Of a DNA stretch of 64,000 nt, positions 22,879 through 33,337 are shown in pieces. This DNA is from Helichrysum umbraculigerum (Eukaryota; Streptophyta; Magnoliopsida; Asterales; Asteraceae). Every line of letters begins with the position of its first letter. Within the stretch, counting starts at the first letter, position 1. Below the pieces are notes generated by a model that saw nothing but the letters and a program-made list of their open reading frames with translations, was not told the DNA's origin and did no database searches. The position numbers and the translations under genes are program-made. The stretch spans positions 44,099,001 to 44,163,000 of the forward strand of contig CATIUR010000001.1 in the NCBI GenBank assembly GCA_949592205.1, read 5' to 3'.

Positions 22879-23922
22879 ATGACAAGCTACTCCACTGACA
22901 GCCACATGTCGAATGACGACCAACTTGAGGAGGAGCAGTCAATGTTTCCTTACCTACATATTCTCGAAAGCGACACCAAGTCAGTGATCAAAGAACCTTT
23001 GGAAGAAATGGCACACCCAGGAGGAATTGGAGAGGTTCCACCTCAACCCGTAGGTACAGAAGCTACTCAAATAACACGACCAAATTTCACTTCAAACTCT
23101 GCTACCGATGACCATACCCCAGCTACCGCTATCACCACTTCTCCTACTGTCACCACTCCTCCTACTATTACCACTCCGATCATTGTCAATGTAAACACTG
23201 ACAACTCCCAGCATATAGACGAAACACTGAATGCATTACGCAATCAGCTAGCTACTGTTCAGGAGGAAATCGCCAATCTACGCCAGCACGCCCTCGAGCA
23301 GGGATTGCGCCTGCGAACTCTAGAATTCTATTGGGAACAATTAAGGTTCCTGTGCCCAACTCTAGGAAATGTACTCCAGTTGGTTTCTAACTCTGTATCA
23401 CAGATAAATCAAGCTAGTATTCCTATTGTAAAGGATACCGAAGCCCAATCGACAAACCTCAAAAGGAATCCGGGAGAAAGCGTCAACACAGACTTTACTC
23501 AGCCCCGAACAAAAAGGGTAAAAACGACTCAAACTCACACTGCTGGAGCTAAAGGGAAAACCTATAAGGGATACAAACCCCTCTGTACCATATGCAATCG
23601 TCACCACACCGGACCCTGTGGTACTCCTTGCCGCCAATGCCAGACCTATGGAAACCAAGCCCAGGACTGTAAGTTTACACCTAAAAATACCGACTCTAAA
23701 GCATTGAAGGCTTGCTTCGAATGCGGAAATACTGGGCACCTCAGGGCTAACTGCCCGTCACTGACTGCCAAGGATAACAACAAAAAGGGGAACACTCGTA
23801 CCGGAACCTCTACAGACTATAGCAATACCATAGGTACATCGCCACGCCACCTCCTGAAATCCTACACGATACTGATAGAGTTAGTTTACTCTATGACCCT
23901 ACAACTATTACAGACGTTATAA
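22879..23922 (+). CDS. Tek-1 intact gag-like ORF with zinc knuckles
   Basis: 347 codons without interruption. The N-terminus resembles the Tek-1 leader ORF; then come a Thr/Pro-rich linker (about residues 75-110), a coiled-coil-like stretch (IDETLNALRNQLATVQEEIA, about 113-150), a short piece like the end of a gag capsid (LRFLCPTLGN), a basic patch (PRTKRVK) and three Cys/His clusters: CTICNRHHTGPC, CRQCQTYGNQAQDC (His replaced by Asn), and the canonical CFECGNTGHLRANC. Most of the capsid domain is absent. It may be a nucleocapsid-like protein of a non-autonomous element, or a decayed gag that happens to be open. The 3' tail lacks any protease motif. Confidence 0.6.
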   Translation: MTSYSTDSHMSNDDQLEEEQSMFPYLHILESDTKSVIKEPLEEMAHPGGIGEVPPQPVGTEATQITRPNFTSNSATDDHTPATAITTSPTVTTPPTITTPIIVNVNTDNSQHIDETLNALRNQLATVQEEIANLRQHALEQGLRLRTLEFYWEQLRFLCPTLGNVLQLVSNSVSQINQASIPIVKDTEAQSTNLKRNPGESVNTDFTQPRTKRVKTTQTHTAGAKGKTYKGYKPLCTICNRHHTGPCGTPCRQCQTYGNQAQDCKFTPKNTDSKALKACFECGNTGHLRANCPSLTAKDNNKKGNTRTGTSTDYSNTIGTSPRHLLKSYTILIELVYSMTLQLLQTL

Positions 23923-24189
23923 ACATAATAGACTTTACGAATTACTGTAGGCTACTAGTACACATTGTAGCTACACTCTAATTACCGACTGACTCCGTCC
24001 ATTGGACATGGTCGACACACATCGAAACTCTTTGTCGGTAGGACACCATCCTAACAAGGGGAGGAAGACCCCATGATACAGGCATTTCATCACTGACATA
24101 TCTCGCCGCCATTCTTAGATGACTTACCGATGATTACTTGAAGATATAGACTACTACTTAGAACAAATTTCGGGACGAAATTCTCCTAA

Positions 24190-24200
24190 CAAGGGGAGAA
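24190..24200 (+). other. Tek-1 polypurine tract
   Basis: CAAGGGGAGAA directly abuts the 3' LTR, after CGGGACGAAATTC. Confidence 0.9.
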
Positions 24201-26743
24201 TGTGACACCCGCTAAATTAGGGCATCATTACTGTGCCTAATTATGTGCTTATTATGTGTATTTAGTACGAAATAGGACTAAGTACAGTAATTACCTAATT
24301 ATATATATGATGATTTTATATATATATATATACACGTATACTACTTGAACAAATCGTACAAATGGTGTCAGATAAAAATCTAACAACACAATACGGATGT
24401 TAGTGAAACTTTATTAAATAATATGGAATTATTTAATAACATTGAGTATTACTTTATATTATGTTTATAACATAACAAAAATGTACACTTTGTTTAAAAC
24501 ATTACCAAACACGACGAAAGCACACAAAACGCGCCCAACCAAAAGAAAATATTCCAAGTTATATTTTCATAACTCATTATTAAGTATTTTGATAAAATAC
24601 TTCAGTTGAAAATATTTCGAATATACTTTAACATATTTTTGAAATCTTAAAAAAAATATTACGCGACTAAACGATCGGGTAAATGACTACGGGATTTAAC
24701 CAACTACAACTCGTGATACAAGATGCGGAAACACAACCACGCGAGCCGAGACCCAAACGGGTCAGCCCCGACCTGCGGACCCAACCCACCGATCCACCCC
24801 CTTATAATCCCACTTTTGCCATTTCTTTCATTTTGTCACAACACAAACACACACACTCTCCTCTCAAAACCCTCACTCCTCTTCCTCTCTTCCACTTGGA
24901 TCAGCAGCAGCAGCAAACATCACCACCATCAAAATCATCCATCATCATCATCAGGACACAAGCACGAGGATCATCATCACCATCATCATCTCCACCTTTT
25001 TCGACTCTCGTTTTCGTGGTATGAAATCTTCTAACTCTTTTAAATTACTTAAAAAGCTTTTATATACATGCTAGAACATTTACTCAACAAGATTATGTCC
25101 AAAAATCCCGCCGAAAACGCTTTAAAAATCGAAACCCGCATGAAAAACGCTGACAGTTCGTCCTGCAAGTTGAGATCCCGGATCTCGCGAATCGAACCGA
25201 GATGTCGACTCGCGAAGACAATTAACGAATCGAAACGGACTGCGGATCGAGTTGACTTGCGAGTCGACTCGCGAGTTGACTTGCGAGTCGAACTTTGATC
25301 GCGAACCCACTATGTTTTGCGAGCCCAATCTCATTTCGCACCGCGAACTCAATTCGCTACACCATTTCAGTCCGCGGCCAACCTTAGTCGATTTTTTCCG
25401 AATATAAATTCCAGATGCGATTTTTAATAAAGCAATGTAGTAGAAATAAAAATTTTCCAAGCTGACCTAGCAGCTCGACCCCTGCCAGGGGCTCTGCTCC
25501 TAGGACCCCGCCAGGGGCTGCCGCCCCTTGGACCCTGCTACCAGGGGCGCTGCCCCCGGACCCCCGTCATCCAGGAACTTATAAATACTTTTTACACTAA
25601 GTGTCGAATACTCACATATAACGATACATATATTAATAACACTTCTGGATTATTATTACAAAACCGTCACCAACGGGCCATACTTGTTTTCAAACTACAA
25701 ACGGATTACTAAACAAACACTTGGACATTTCATAGTTGAGTGGACAACTAGCATGAGTGGTCTTTTAAGACACCAACATATTTACTTATTTACTTACAAC
25801 CTTGTGCGTTTCGGACGCCAGAAGGTTGCAGGGTTCTGAGAACCGACACACTTACGGACTTACATCCGCGTTACTTGCTTGATTTCCCCTACATACATAC
25901 TAGGCTCAGGTGAGTCTCACAGCCCCTATTTTTACTGTTTTTCACTCAGGGGAGAGATGCATTACTTGTTTTACTTGAACACATGTACAGACTTACTATT
26001 TTACAGACTTACAGATTTACTGATATACTGAATTGCATGAGTTGCGATTAATCCACTTAAGGCCTCTGAATCATAGTTGTTAATTATAGGATAAGCGTGA
26101 GTTTTAGTATATGGATCCATATGGGACTGACAATCCCCGCCCGGGGTAGCACGCACTACCATGAACCGTACTGTATAAACGGGCGTTTCTTACTCTTTAC
26201 TTATGAGTGTTTTTGGATTAGCACTCACGCGGGCACACTACTCGTACTAAATTGTACCTTACTGACGCGTTAAGCTTTGACTATGATGCTCATGGCAATG
26301 TATATCAACCCGATTGCATTCGTGTAATCATTACTTACTACTTGGTTAAAACTGTACCAACACTTTTACTACTTGATGTGTTCAAACTAACTATTTACTA
26401 CAAACCTGTGAGATTCACCAACCTTTTGGTTGACACTTTTAGTGATGCATTCTCAGGTACACAGCAACAGTAGGATGGCCTAGCAGGATTGGCTTACTAG
26501 CTCGAGTCGCATGCATTTACACACTTGGAGATTTTATGCATTTCTTTTGTAATAGATGTTATGTATAGAATATATAGAATTTACTAGCGAACTCGACACT
26601 TATGTATTTTTGAATAATTATGTAATGTATTATTTTTCGAACGTCTCATATAGAGTAGTTCACTGTATCCTTTGTGCTTTATTACTTGATTAGTAGCACC
26701 CTAAAGCTTGCTTCCGCTAATCCGTAAATTTGGGGGTGTTACA
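24201..26743 (+). repeat. Tek-1 3' LTR
   Basis: 2543 bp, starting TGTGACACCC and ending GGGTGTTACA. Compared with the 5' copy it has scattered substitutions and a short extra TCGCGAGT repeat near 25260-25290. TATAAT is at 24803-24808 and the GC-rich hairpin cluster at about 25458-25567. The frame across 24683-25024 is low-complexity LTR sequence, not a gene. Confidence 0.92.
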
Positions 26744-27319
26744 TTTATAATGTAACTGGAGATGACTGTATCTATGTAGTATTAGGGTTGATCAGATCCT
26801 ATCCTAAGGGCAACAATCACGTTAAAGTCTGGAAAGGGTGTCGAGAAACTAGATCTATAATCAGGATAAGTTTAACCTAAACACACAGCATAACAATCTC
26901 CAATCATGTAAATAAGATATTAATATAACATCATCCCTATTCCTAATATATACATTTCAACAATCACAATATTAAACTACTCAATAATCATGGCAATAAA
27001 CAAAGTACAAACTGAAATAACATAAAGTGCAAGCATTATAACAGTAAGTAAAAGTTTAGATATCACCGGGAATACAACAGTGTAATACTGAGGATTACAA
27101 ATAGTCTGACTTGAAAAACTCATTACAATAAGATTACCAAGCTAAACCTTCCTCTAGACTCGAACCGTAAGCTCTACCCTAACATTTCTCCTCTAGAACT
27201 CTAGAGAGAGACTAGAGAGAGAAAGTAGAGAGAGAGAGAGAGAGAAAATGAGAAAAATGTGAAAGTGAGGAAATGAGTGGAATGAAGAATGGTGTGTGAA
27301 AATGGGGAGGTGATGACCC

Positions 27320-27328
27320 CTATTTATA
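27320..27328 (-). promoter_or_regulatory. TATA box of the Ath-2 LTR
   Basis: TATAAATAG followed by GGG on the minus strand. It lies about 78 bp downstream, in LTR orientation, of the palindrome array. The partner LTR has it at 46646-46654. Confidence 0.6.
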
Positions 27329-27406
27329 GGCAAAGCTGAAAATCACACGTACAAGTCACAAAATAGTACGTACAAGCAAACGAAGCACAATATGGGGGAG
27401 CAGGGG

Positions 27407-27498
27407 CCGTATACGGCTTGTATGGGGCCGTATACGGTCTATGAAAGGCTGTATATGGTCTGTATAGGGCCGTATACGGTCCCCAAGGCCGTATACGG
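27407..27498. repeat. CCGTATACGG palindromes at a 21-bp period
   Basis: Copies at 27407-27416, 27428-27437, 27449-27458 (decayed to CTGTATATGG), 27470-27479 and 27489-27498; start-to-start spacing 21, 21, 21, 19. The other Ath-2 LTR keeps four at 21-bp spacing (46732, 46753, 46774, 46795). Confidence 0.9.
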
Positions 27499-27995
27499 TG
27501 TCCGTCTGATTTCGTTTGTTGCTTAAAACGCGCGTATCTCCTTCGTTATGCGTCCGTTTGACTTGATTCTTTCTCCTATGGTTTTGTAATTATGTTACGC
27601 TTATAATGATGACAACTTCATGGTAATTGGATGTATAGAGCTTAGGCATAGCCGGAATAACTTTATAGGTGTCCGAAATCGTCGTGTCTTCTCCGTTCTT
27701 TACCCTTTTGGCATGATTCTTGATTCTTCGGTCTCGTTTTTACCTGTATTATCATATGATGAGGTTATAATATGTGCCTCATAGGATAGATGAGTCCGGA
27801 GAAATCAGTGCAAGTATATTTGTCCTGAATTGCTTGTTATTTGGAGGTTTTAGGTGATTTTTGCAGCAACGCCTATATTTGGACCACTTTAGTGAATTTT
27901 AGTAAATATTGATCATTTTGGAATATTTTCACTAAAGATGTGCCCAAAAAGTGTGGAATATTGCCTTTAAAAACATGACTTTTTGAGTCACATCA

Positions 27996-28010
27996 AGTTA
28001 TCCCACACTT
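27996..28010 (-). other. Ath-2 polypurine tract
   Basis: The minus strand reads AAGTGTGGGATAACT immediately before the 3' LTR start TGATGTGAC. It aligns with 39165-39180 in Ath-3 and 54331-54340 in Ath-4. Confidence 0.8.
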
Positions 28011-28015
28011 AGACG

Positions 28016-28033
28016 TTGCTTGTCCTCAAGCAA
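28016..28033 (-). ncRNA. hairpin before the Ath-2 polypurine tract
   Basis: The minus strand reads TTGCTTG-AGGA-CAAGCAA: a 7-bp stem with an AGGA loop. Ath-3 (39184-39203) has an 8-bp stem with the same loop, and Ath-4 (54346-54363) has CTACTTG-AGGA-CAAGTAG, where two stem pairs changed on both sides together. This is a predicted RNA or DNA structure inside the element, not a separate RNA gene. Confidence 0.6.
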
Positions 28034-29515
28034 TACTCAGTTTTAAGAGAGAAAACATTTTCAAATCTGGTTTTTAAGGGTGAGTTAAAGTAATTTCAAA
28101 AGATATCACTTCTAAAACAACTAATATTATTTAAGAATAAGAGGAAGGATAAGATGATCCTTTCAGAAGCAAGAAGCAATTATCCTCGGGCATACTACCA
28201 ATTCTCGTGATCTTGGAGTACACATGACCAGGCGATCTCACTAAAGGTGGTCACTCAATTCACTCAAAGTGTATCAGGTTTCCTATCAATCTAGATCAAA
28301 CGAAATCGCTCAAATAAACCAGTCATGCAGCACTCATCGTCATAGGCTTGGTCAAGAATCGGATCTCCACCACTTAGGTGAGGACGGTGCTAATTATCCC
28401 AAGACATTCAACAGGTTGTGGTGTTAGGTGAGGATTAAGGGTATGGATAGTGGTATGTTTTTGGGTTGTAGTGGTTGGAATCATCTTAAAACTCTAAGAT
28501 AGTGAAAAACTTTATTTGAGAACAGAACGGAGGATTCTGTAGCTGCTCGTCTTCTATCGAATTTTTCTTGAGAAGGTGATACTTTGAAGCACTCAGCTTT
28601 ATTTGATGGAACTATTTCTTTTTCTTTTCTTGATTTTCTATTTTTTTGTTTTCTTCTTTAGATTTTCCTTGCCAGAGAATTTCTAAGGATATTTTTGTTT
28701 TGTTTATTCTAGAAATCCCTTTTTGGAGCTATGATCTTTGATCTTGAACTTCGAATCTTTACATTGTGTCAATTTTTCACACTTCTTGAGATATAACTTT
28801 CAAAGAACACGAAAGAGGAAGACTTGGGAGCATAATCGAAGAGGATGTTCCAAAAGATGTTTTTCACGACCTCAGAAATTCTAAGATAAGCTTTTGGGAA
28901 TTTTTGGGTGAGTAGGGTTTGCATTAGGGTTATTATAGAAACGAAAGGTTTAGGCTCAACAGGGTTAACTAGGCGGATCATCGATACCGAGAATAAGTAT
29001 CGGAAGGGTTTTGGGCTTTAAGAGATATGTTAGAATTGGGTTTAAGTCCTACGGAATGTCGAGGTCATCTAACTGCACCTATACCGCATACGGTACACAC
29101 CAATGTGGTCTCGAAACGTATGTCTGGAGCAAGTTCTAATTCAGAGATGCAAGCATCGGCACACAAGAAATGAAGAGTGAAGCATTAAAGATGAATGCTT
29201 TTAGGCTCAAGATACCTCACTGCAAAATTAGGGTTGTATGTGCCTAGCCATGCTCCTTCTAGATTATTGTTTCTTGCTCGAGAAATTTCTACCTTACTTT
29301 CCCTATATTCCAAAATAACTTACTCTTTTTTCGAAAATGGCTTCCTTCGAAAGTATTCAAACTCAAAAACTTAGAGTTAATCTCACGATTTAGCTCATAA
29401 TTAAAAATTTTGAAAAATTTATTTGAAAAAAATTAGGTTTGGAGAAACATTTTCTGAGTTATGCTATTTTGGACATAAAAATTGCCTAAAATTATCCAAG
29501 GTATTCTATACCTGC
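28034..29515 (-). other. Ath-2 structured 3' non-coding region
   Basis: No convincing ORF. It shares patches with Ath-3 39204-40360: CACT-CAA-AGTG (28261-28271), CACC/GGTG hairpin (28368-28380) followed by AGGACG, TACCG-CATA-CGGTA (29082-29095), and AGCATT/AATGCT near 29183-29203. The patches are conserved while the sequence between them has diverged. Confidence 0.55.
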
Positions 29516-29551
29516 CATCCCACACTTAGTGGAACATTGTCCCTAATGTTC
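29516..29551 (-). ncRNA. second polypurine-like tract plus hairpin, Ath-2
   Basis: The minus strand reads GAACATT-AGGGAC-AATGTTC (stem 29532-29551) then CCACTAAGTGTGGGATG. It repeats the layout at the 3' end of the element (hairpin, then AAGTGTGGGA) 1.5 kb inside. Two more AAGTGTGGGA copies lie near 29580 and 29640, and one near 29972 can pair with a neighbouring AGTGTGGG. Confidence 0.55.
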
Positions 29552-29815
29552 TCTTGAGTTGAGATTTACTGGAGCTAAATCCCACACTTAGAGTTTGAAC
29601 ATGTAAGAAAATGTTTCTCAAGTGTTGAATTGGGTTTGAATCCCACACTTAGTGATAAGCTTAGGATAGGGCATAGATTGTAACAAACTAATCAAGACAA
29701 AATATATTTAATCATGAAATGGATAAAAGGTTAAGAAACTCCCCAGATAATGTTTGTGAAGCTTATGATAGGTTGCAGGAAGGAAGGAGTTGATATGAGT
29801 CTTCTTCCACATTCT

Positions 29816-30157
29816 TCATGAAGGTCGGTTAGCTTCAAATGAGTTATCAGGTGCATTGTATCCAATGTTATCAGAAATTCGTTCCAAATCTTTAAGTAGG
29901 GATTCTTGTGTTGTAGAATCCCATATGATGTTGGAATGGTTTCGATAAGTATTTGTAGTGTGGGGAAGTGATCCCACACTTAGTTCTTTGAAGCACTTGG
30001 ATACAAGGAAGTTTCCTGAAGAACACGACTCCTCCACGAGATGTTTGAATGTTTCATTGTCTGAAAATATGGAAAGCTGGTCTGGGTTGCCTTTTAACTT
30101 CATGGATTTTCTTCTTGAGTGCGCATCATCTCGTCTATTTCCACGATCATTCATCAC
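29816..30157 (-). CDS. small unrecognised ORF after ORF-B (Ath-2)
   Basis: 113 codons starting MMNDRGNRRDDAHSRR, 215 bp downstream of the ORF-B stop. There is no known motif and no clear homologue at the same place in Ath-3. It may be chance. Confidence 0.2.
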   Translation of the reverse strand: MMNDRGNRRDDAHSRRKSMKLKGNPDQLSIFSDNETFKHLVEESCSSGNFLVSKCFKELSVGSLPHTTNTYRNHSNIIWDSTTQESLLKDLERISDNIGYNAPDNSFEANRPS

Positions 30158-30371
30158 AACATTCTCACTTATTTCACTTATTCAAAATGAATGAAAATAA
30201 ACATAATAAGTAGTGGCATAGCATAAATAATATAGATAGAGATAGAACGATCAACCAACTAGTGGATGATACAAATAAGTTCCAAAAGAAAGGTACTGCA
30301 GTAGCCAAACAAACACAGGATAATAATAATAATGTCTGAAACCAAAGTCAAATGATGTAAATGGAGCGGGT

Positions 30372-32097
30372 CTATGAGGCTGGTAATCCCTGGTCAGGTG
30401 CATCAGTCTGCTGAGTAGGAGCTGGTGCTGCAGATGGTCCTACGACGGATTGCTGGCCACTTGATACTCTATGTCCCTGTTCTTCAGCATTGATCAGTTT
30501 GAGCTGAACCAATATGTCTATGAGGGTAGCAGCTGGCAATCTCATCGGATCAGTGTAGCCCCACTCTAGCAAGATAGTCAAAGTAATCCCTGCTTGCTCA
30601 AGCAGTGTCATGTAAGCCTGATGCAGCATACTCTCTGTAGGCACATCTGAGGAAGAGATCGGTCCTAGGTTCAGTAACATCCTAGAAGTGTCAAATGATA
30701 AAGCATATGTGGCCAAGTAAACTGTGTCAGCACGGTGTGATCCACTGGTAACCGGCTGGGCAGCAGTAGGATGAGAAATCACAGGTGCAGAAATCACTGG
30801 CTGAACTGCCGGTATCTTGGTCTCAACTGACTGGACCTGCTCTGGTACTGGTGTGGTCAGGGTAGCAGGTGATGGTGGATGAGTGGTATGTGATGGGATG
30901 GATGTATGTGGTGGTGTAATGGCTGGTGGTGGTGGACCGCATCGGTACATATAAGGCTCAGGGTCAGGAATACCAAGTCTCCTAGAAATCAGCAGCTGGT
31001 GGGAACAGCTAACCTGAAGAGCATGTAAAAGATAGTACTGTGTCAGCGAGGTCACTGGATCTGTGTAGTGAACAGTAGCCTGAGCTGGTGGCTCGGCTGT
31101 CTCAGCTCCTCTATGCGGGACACTAGTATGTGCTCGGGCTCTATCAGATGGACCATCCTCAGTATCTGCAACAGGTGAAGATCCTCTAACTCGCTTCCTC
31201 GGGAGATGACATCCTGGAATGATCTACTTGGTGTTCTTCCATAGGCACTGCTTTTGCTTATCTACCTCAACAAGATGGATCAACTTATAGTACTCCAGGT
31301 TGAATAGCAGAGAACTAGAACAAACAGTGAACTCCTCAGGGTGAGCATCGGTCAACAATCCCATACCATATAACAATCTGGTGATAATCGACCCCATGAA
31401 CATGTGCCTGTCCAAGTCTGTCTCCATCCAAAGTCTCTCAGCGATCAAGAAAGCAACATTCAGATTCTTTCCTCCTATTATTGCTTCCATGAACTTCAAC
31501 TCCTCGGCACTCACAGCCCCACCTTCCTTCTTCCCAAATATAGAACATGCTAGAAACTTGTGAAGGACGTGATGAACCGGCTTGATAAAAGTGGATGACT
31601 TAACACAGCTCCTGAAGTTTGATCCTGTTAAATCCAATCTATATATCCTTATGGTTCCTGTTTAGTAGGATGGAGATGTCTTTAACACTGTTTCTGAACC
31701 ATGCAGAGTTGACCTGAGACTCTGTATATAGACCAAGATACACTCCCAAGTCGGCAAATGAAATATGATGAATCTGTTCCTGAAACCTAAATGAAATCTT
31801 TCTTTTGTCGGAGATGCTCATCTTTGGGTTCAATTGGTATGTCATCATAAACTTGCTTACTACTTTTCGGTATGCATCCTCATCTATATAAAAAAGATGG
31901 AGAAGGGCATTGTTCATTTGACCCTCGGTCTCATACATTAGCAAATTCTTCAGCTCATCCTTGATTCCCAGCTTAATAATATCTTCCCAAACCACAAAAC
32001 GATTACTGCCTAACGGTCGCTGCAACCACTAGCGAATGAGTGACCTATTTATCGAAGACTTGGCCAAGTAGCTGAGTAAAGGCGGGCAATTATCAAT
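30372..32097 (-). pseudogene. Ath-2 ORF-B: ATHILA ORF-1-like protein, broken
   Basis: Starts at the predicted acceptor (exon begins 32097) and ends at 30372. The N-terminal half has features of the ATHILA ORF-1 family: an LG(I)K..L..LL block near 31960, FRFQEQIHHISFADLGVYLGLYTE, then VHHVLHKFLACSIFGKK and AFLIAERLW...ITRLLYG. The C-terminal part is Pro/Thr/Ser-rich (about 30800-31130). Breaks: no ATG in the exon before the first block, TAG just upstream of 32025, a one-base frameshift near 31639, and TAG at 31222-31224; beyond that the frame is open to 30372. In Athila elements this ORF lies after pol; here there is no pol. Its role is unknown in the family. Confidence 0.8.
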
Positions 32098-33135
32098 CTG
32101 TGACAAAAGACAAGAAAAGATTAAACTATAATCGTGGTGCATTAATGGATATGCTAAAGTACTTCCAAATTTTTAGAAAAAATTGGAAATGCAGGCTTTA
32201 GAAATGGGCATATCCATAAATTTCATATCACTAAACCTAACCGCAACCAATCACAAATCCACAATTCTTATCAACTTATGTCTAAACAAGGGAGAGTGGC
32301 ACAAAGCTTCATGTTTCTAGCATAATTAAAGTGAGCATTTTAGTACTCAATTCTAATATTCCAAGCACTAAAAACTTAGATACTTTGCGTTTGTGGCTAA
32401 CTAATTCAAATGAGCCCATTACTTTGAATAAATCCAAGGTCACATAATTACCTCAAGTAAATCAATTAATCACAAAAATGACATATTACCAAGTTAATAT
32501 GCAATCCAACTTTCCGCAATTTTCAAAAGACATAGAGCTAATTACATGGTTTCAAGCAAAGAATGTAAGTAAACTTAATGACAAAGTGGTAATTAGAAGA
32601 ATGGTATACTTGATCGTTTCATTTTAAAGTATCATACACTTTATTAATTAAAGTGCCGAATCTAAAAAATGATCAAATGAACCAAAGCTTGTCTTGGTAG
32701 TCTTGTAAGCTCTTTAAACTTAGAAAAGTCATAAACATGGTTTTAGTAAAAAGTTTTAAATAGAAAATGATGTTTATGAAGGTTTGACCAAAATTTGCTT
32801 ACTTTAATTACCAAAAACTAGCTAAACCATCTTCTAATCGCAAGTGGTTAATCAAAGCATGCTAACACAATTCAATCAATAGAAGTCAACATAAGCAATT
32901 AATCAACCAAAAAGTCAAATAAGTCAAAGTTCATCCAAAAAGTCAACACTTTAATCTTTAAACTTGCAATTAAACCAACAAATCACTAGATTATATTTGT
33001 AATCATGTTAAGCATCAAGATAAGCATGGAATGACACTAAAGATCGCAACTTTTAACCATGAAATCTATGAAAACAAGTTACAAGCCCTAGTTTTTAAAG
33101 TTTCATGAAAATCACTAAATTAGGTCAAGAATTAC
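32098..33135 (-). other. predicted intron upstream of ORF-B (Ath-2)
   Basis: Donor AAG|GTAATT at 33136/33135, acceptor TTTTGTCACAG ending at 32098, giving 1038 nt. It is AT-rich with no ORF. Ath-3 and Ath-4 have equivalent donor/acceptor pairs at matching places. Confidence 0.5.
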
Positions 33136-33330
33136 CTTAAACTTGATGTTTTGATGTTGTGGATGCAAGAAAGATCATAAAATGATGAATTTTAAGCTTG
33201 GAATCATGCAAAATGGTTGAGTAATGAAGATTTGGTGATGGTGGGGTGTAGGCCGACAGTGGGAAAGGAAAGGAGAGGAAGAAGATGAAGTTTTTATGAT
33301 TTTGTCCTTTTGTGTGTGGCTAAAAGTCCC

Positions 33331-33337
33331 TTTTATA
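33331..33337 (-). promoter_or_regulatory. internal TATA box upstream of the ORF-B leader exon (Ath-2)
   Basis: The minus strand reads GGTATAAAAGGGAC. A CT-rich tract typical of plant 5' leaders follows (about 33240-33300), then the donor at 33136. This suggests ORF-B is transcribed from its own promoter. Confidence 0.5.

Larger units (their letters stand above)
4617..26743 (+). mobile_element. Tek-1: rearranged Tekay-type chromovirus derivative
   Basis: It is bounded by TSD TTTAT (4612-4616 and 26744-26748). The 5' LTR is 4617-6694 plus 17104-17541, split by Tek-2; the 3' LTR is 24201-26743. The LTR begins TGTGACACCC and ends GGGTGTTACA. A tRNA-Met primer site (17545-17556) and a polypurine tract (24190-24200) are intact. 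The interior has a leader ORF, scrambled gag/protease/RT remnants, a solo LTR and an intact gag-like ORF, but no usable RT or integrase in its own orientation. It is therefore non-autonomous or dead. Confidence 0.9.
26749..27995 (-). repeat. Ath-2 3' LTR, right segment
   Basis: Resumes after TSD TTTAT and ends in CACATCA, abutting the polypurine tract. It matches 45993-47263. It includes an (AG)n stretch (about 27225-27247), a TATAAATAG box on the minus strand (27320-27328) and a 21-bp-period palindrome array (27407-27498). Confidence 0.9.

Noticed and set aside
4617..26743. Segmental duplication explaining the two similar regions near 3.4-4.6 kb and 35.4-36.6 kb
   Set aside because: They are the two LTRs of Ath-2, with a matching TSD outside and nested elements inside.
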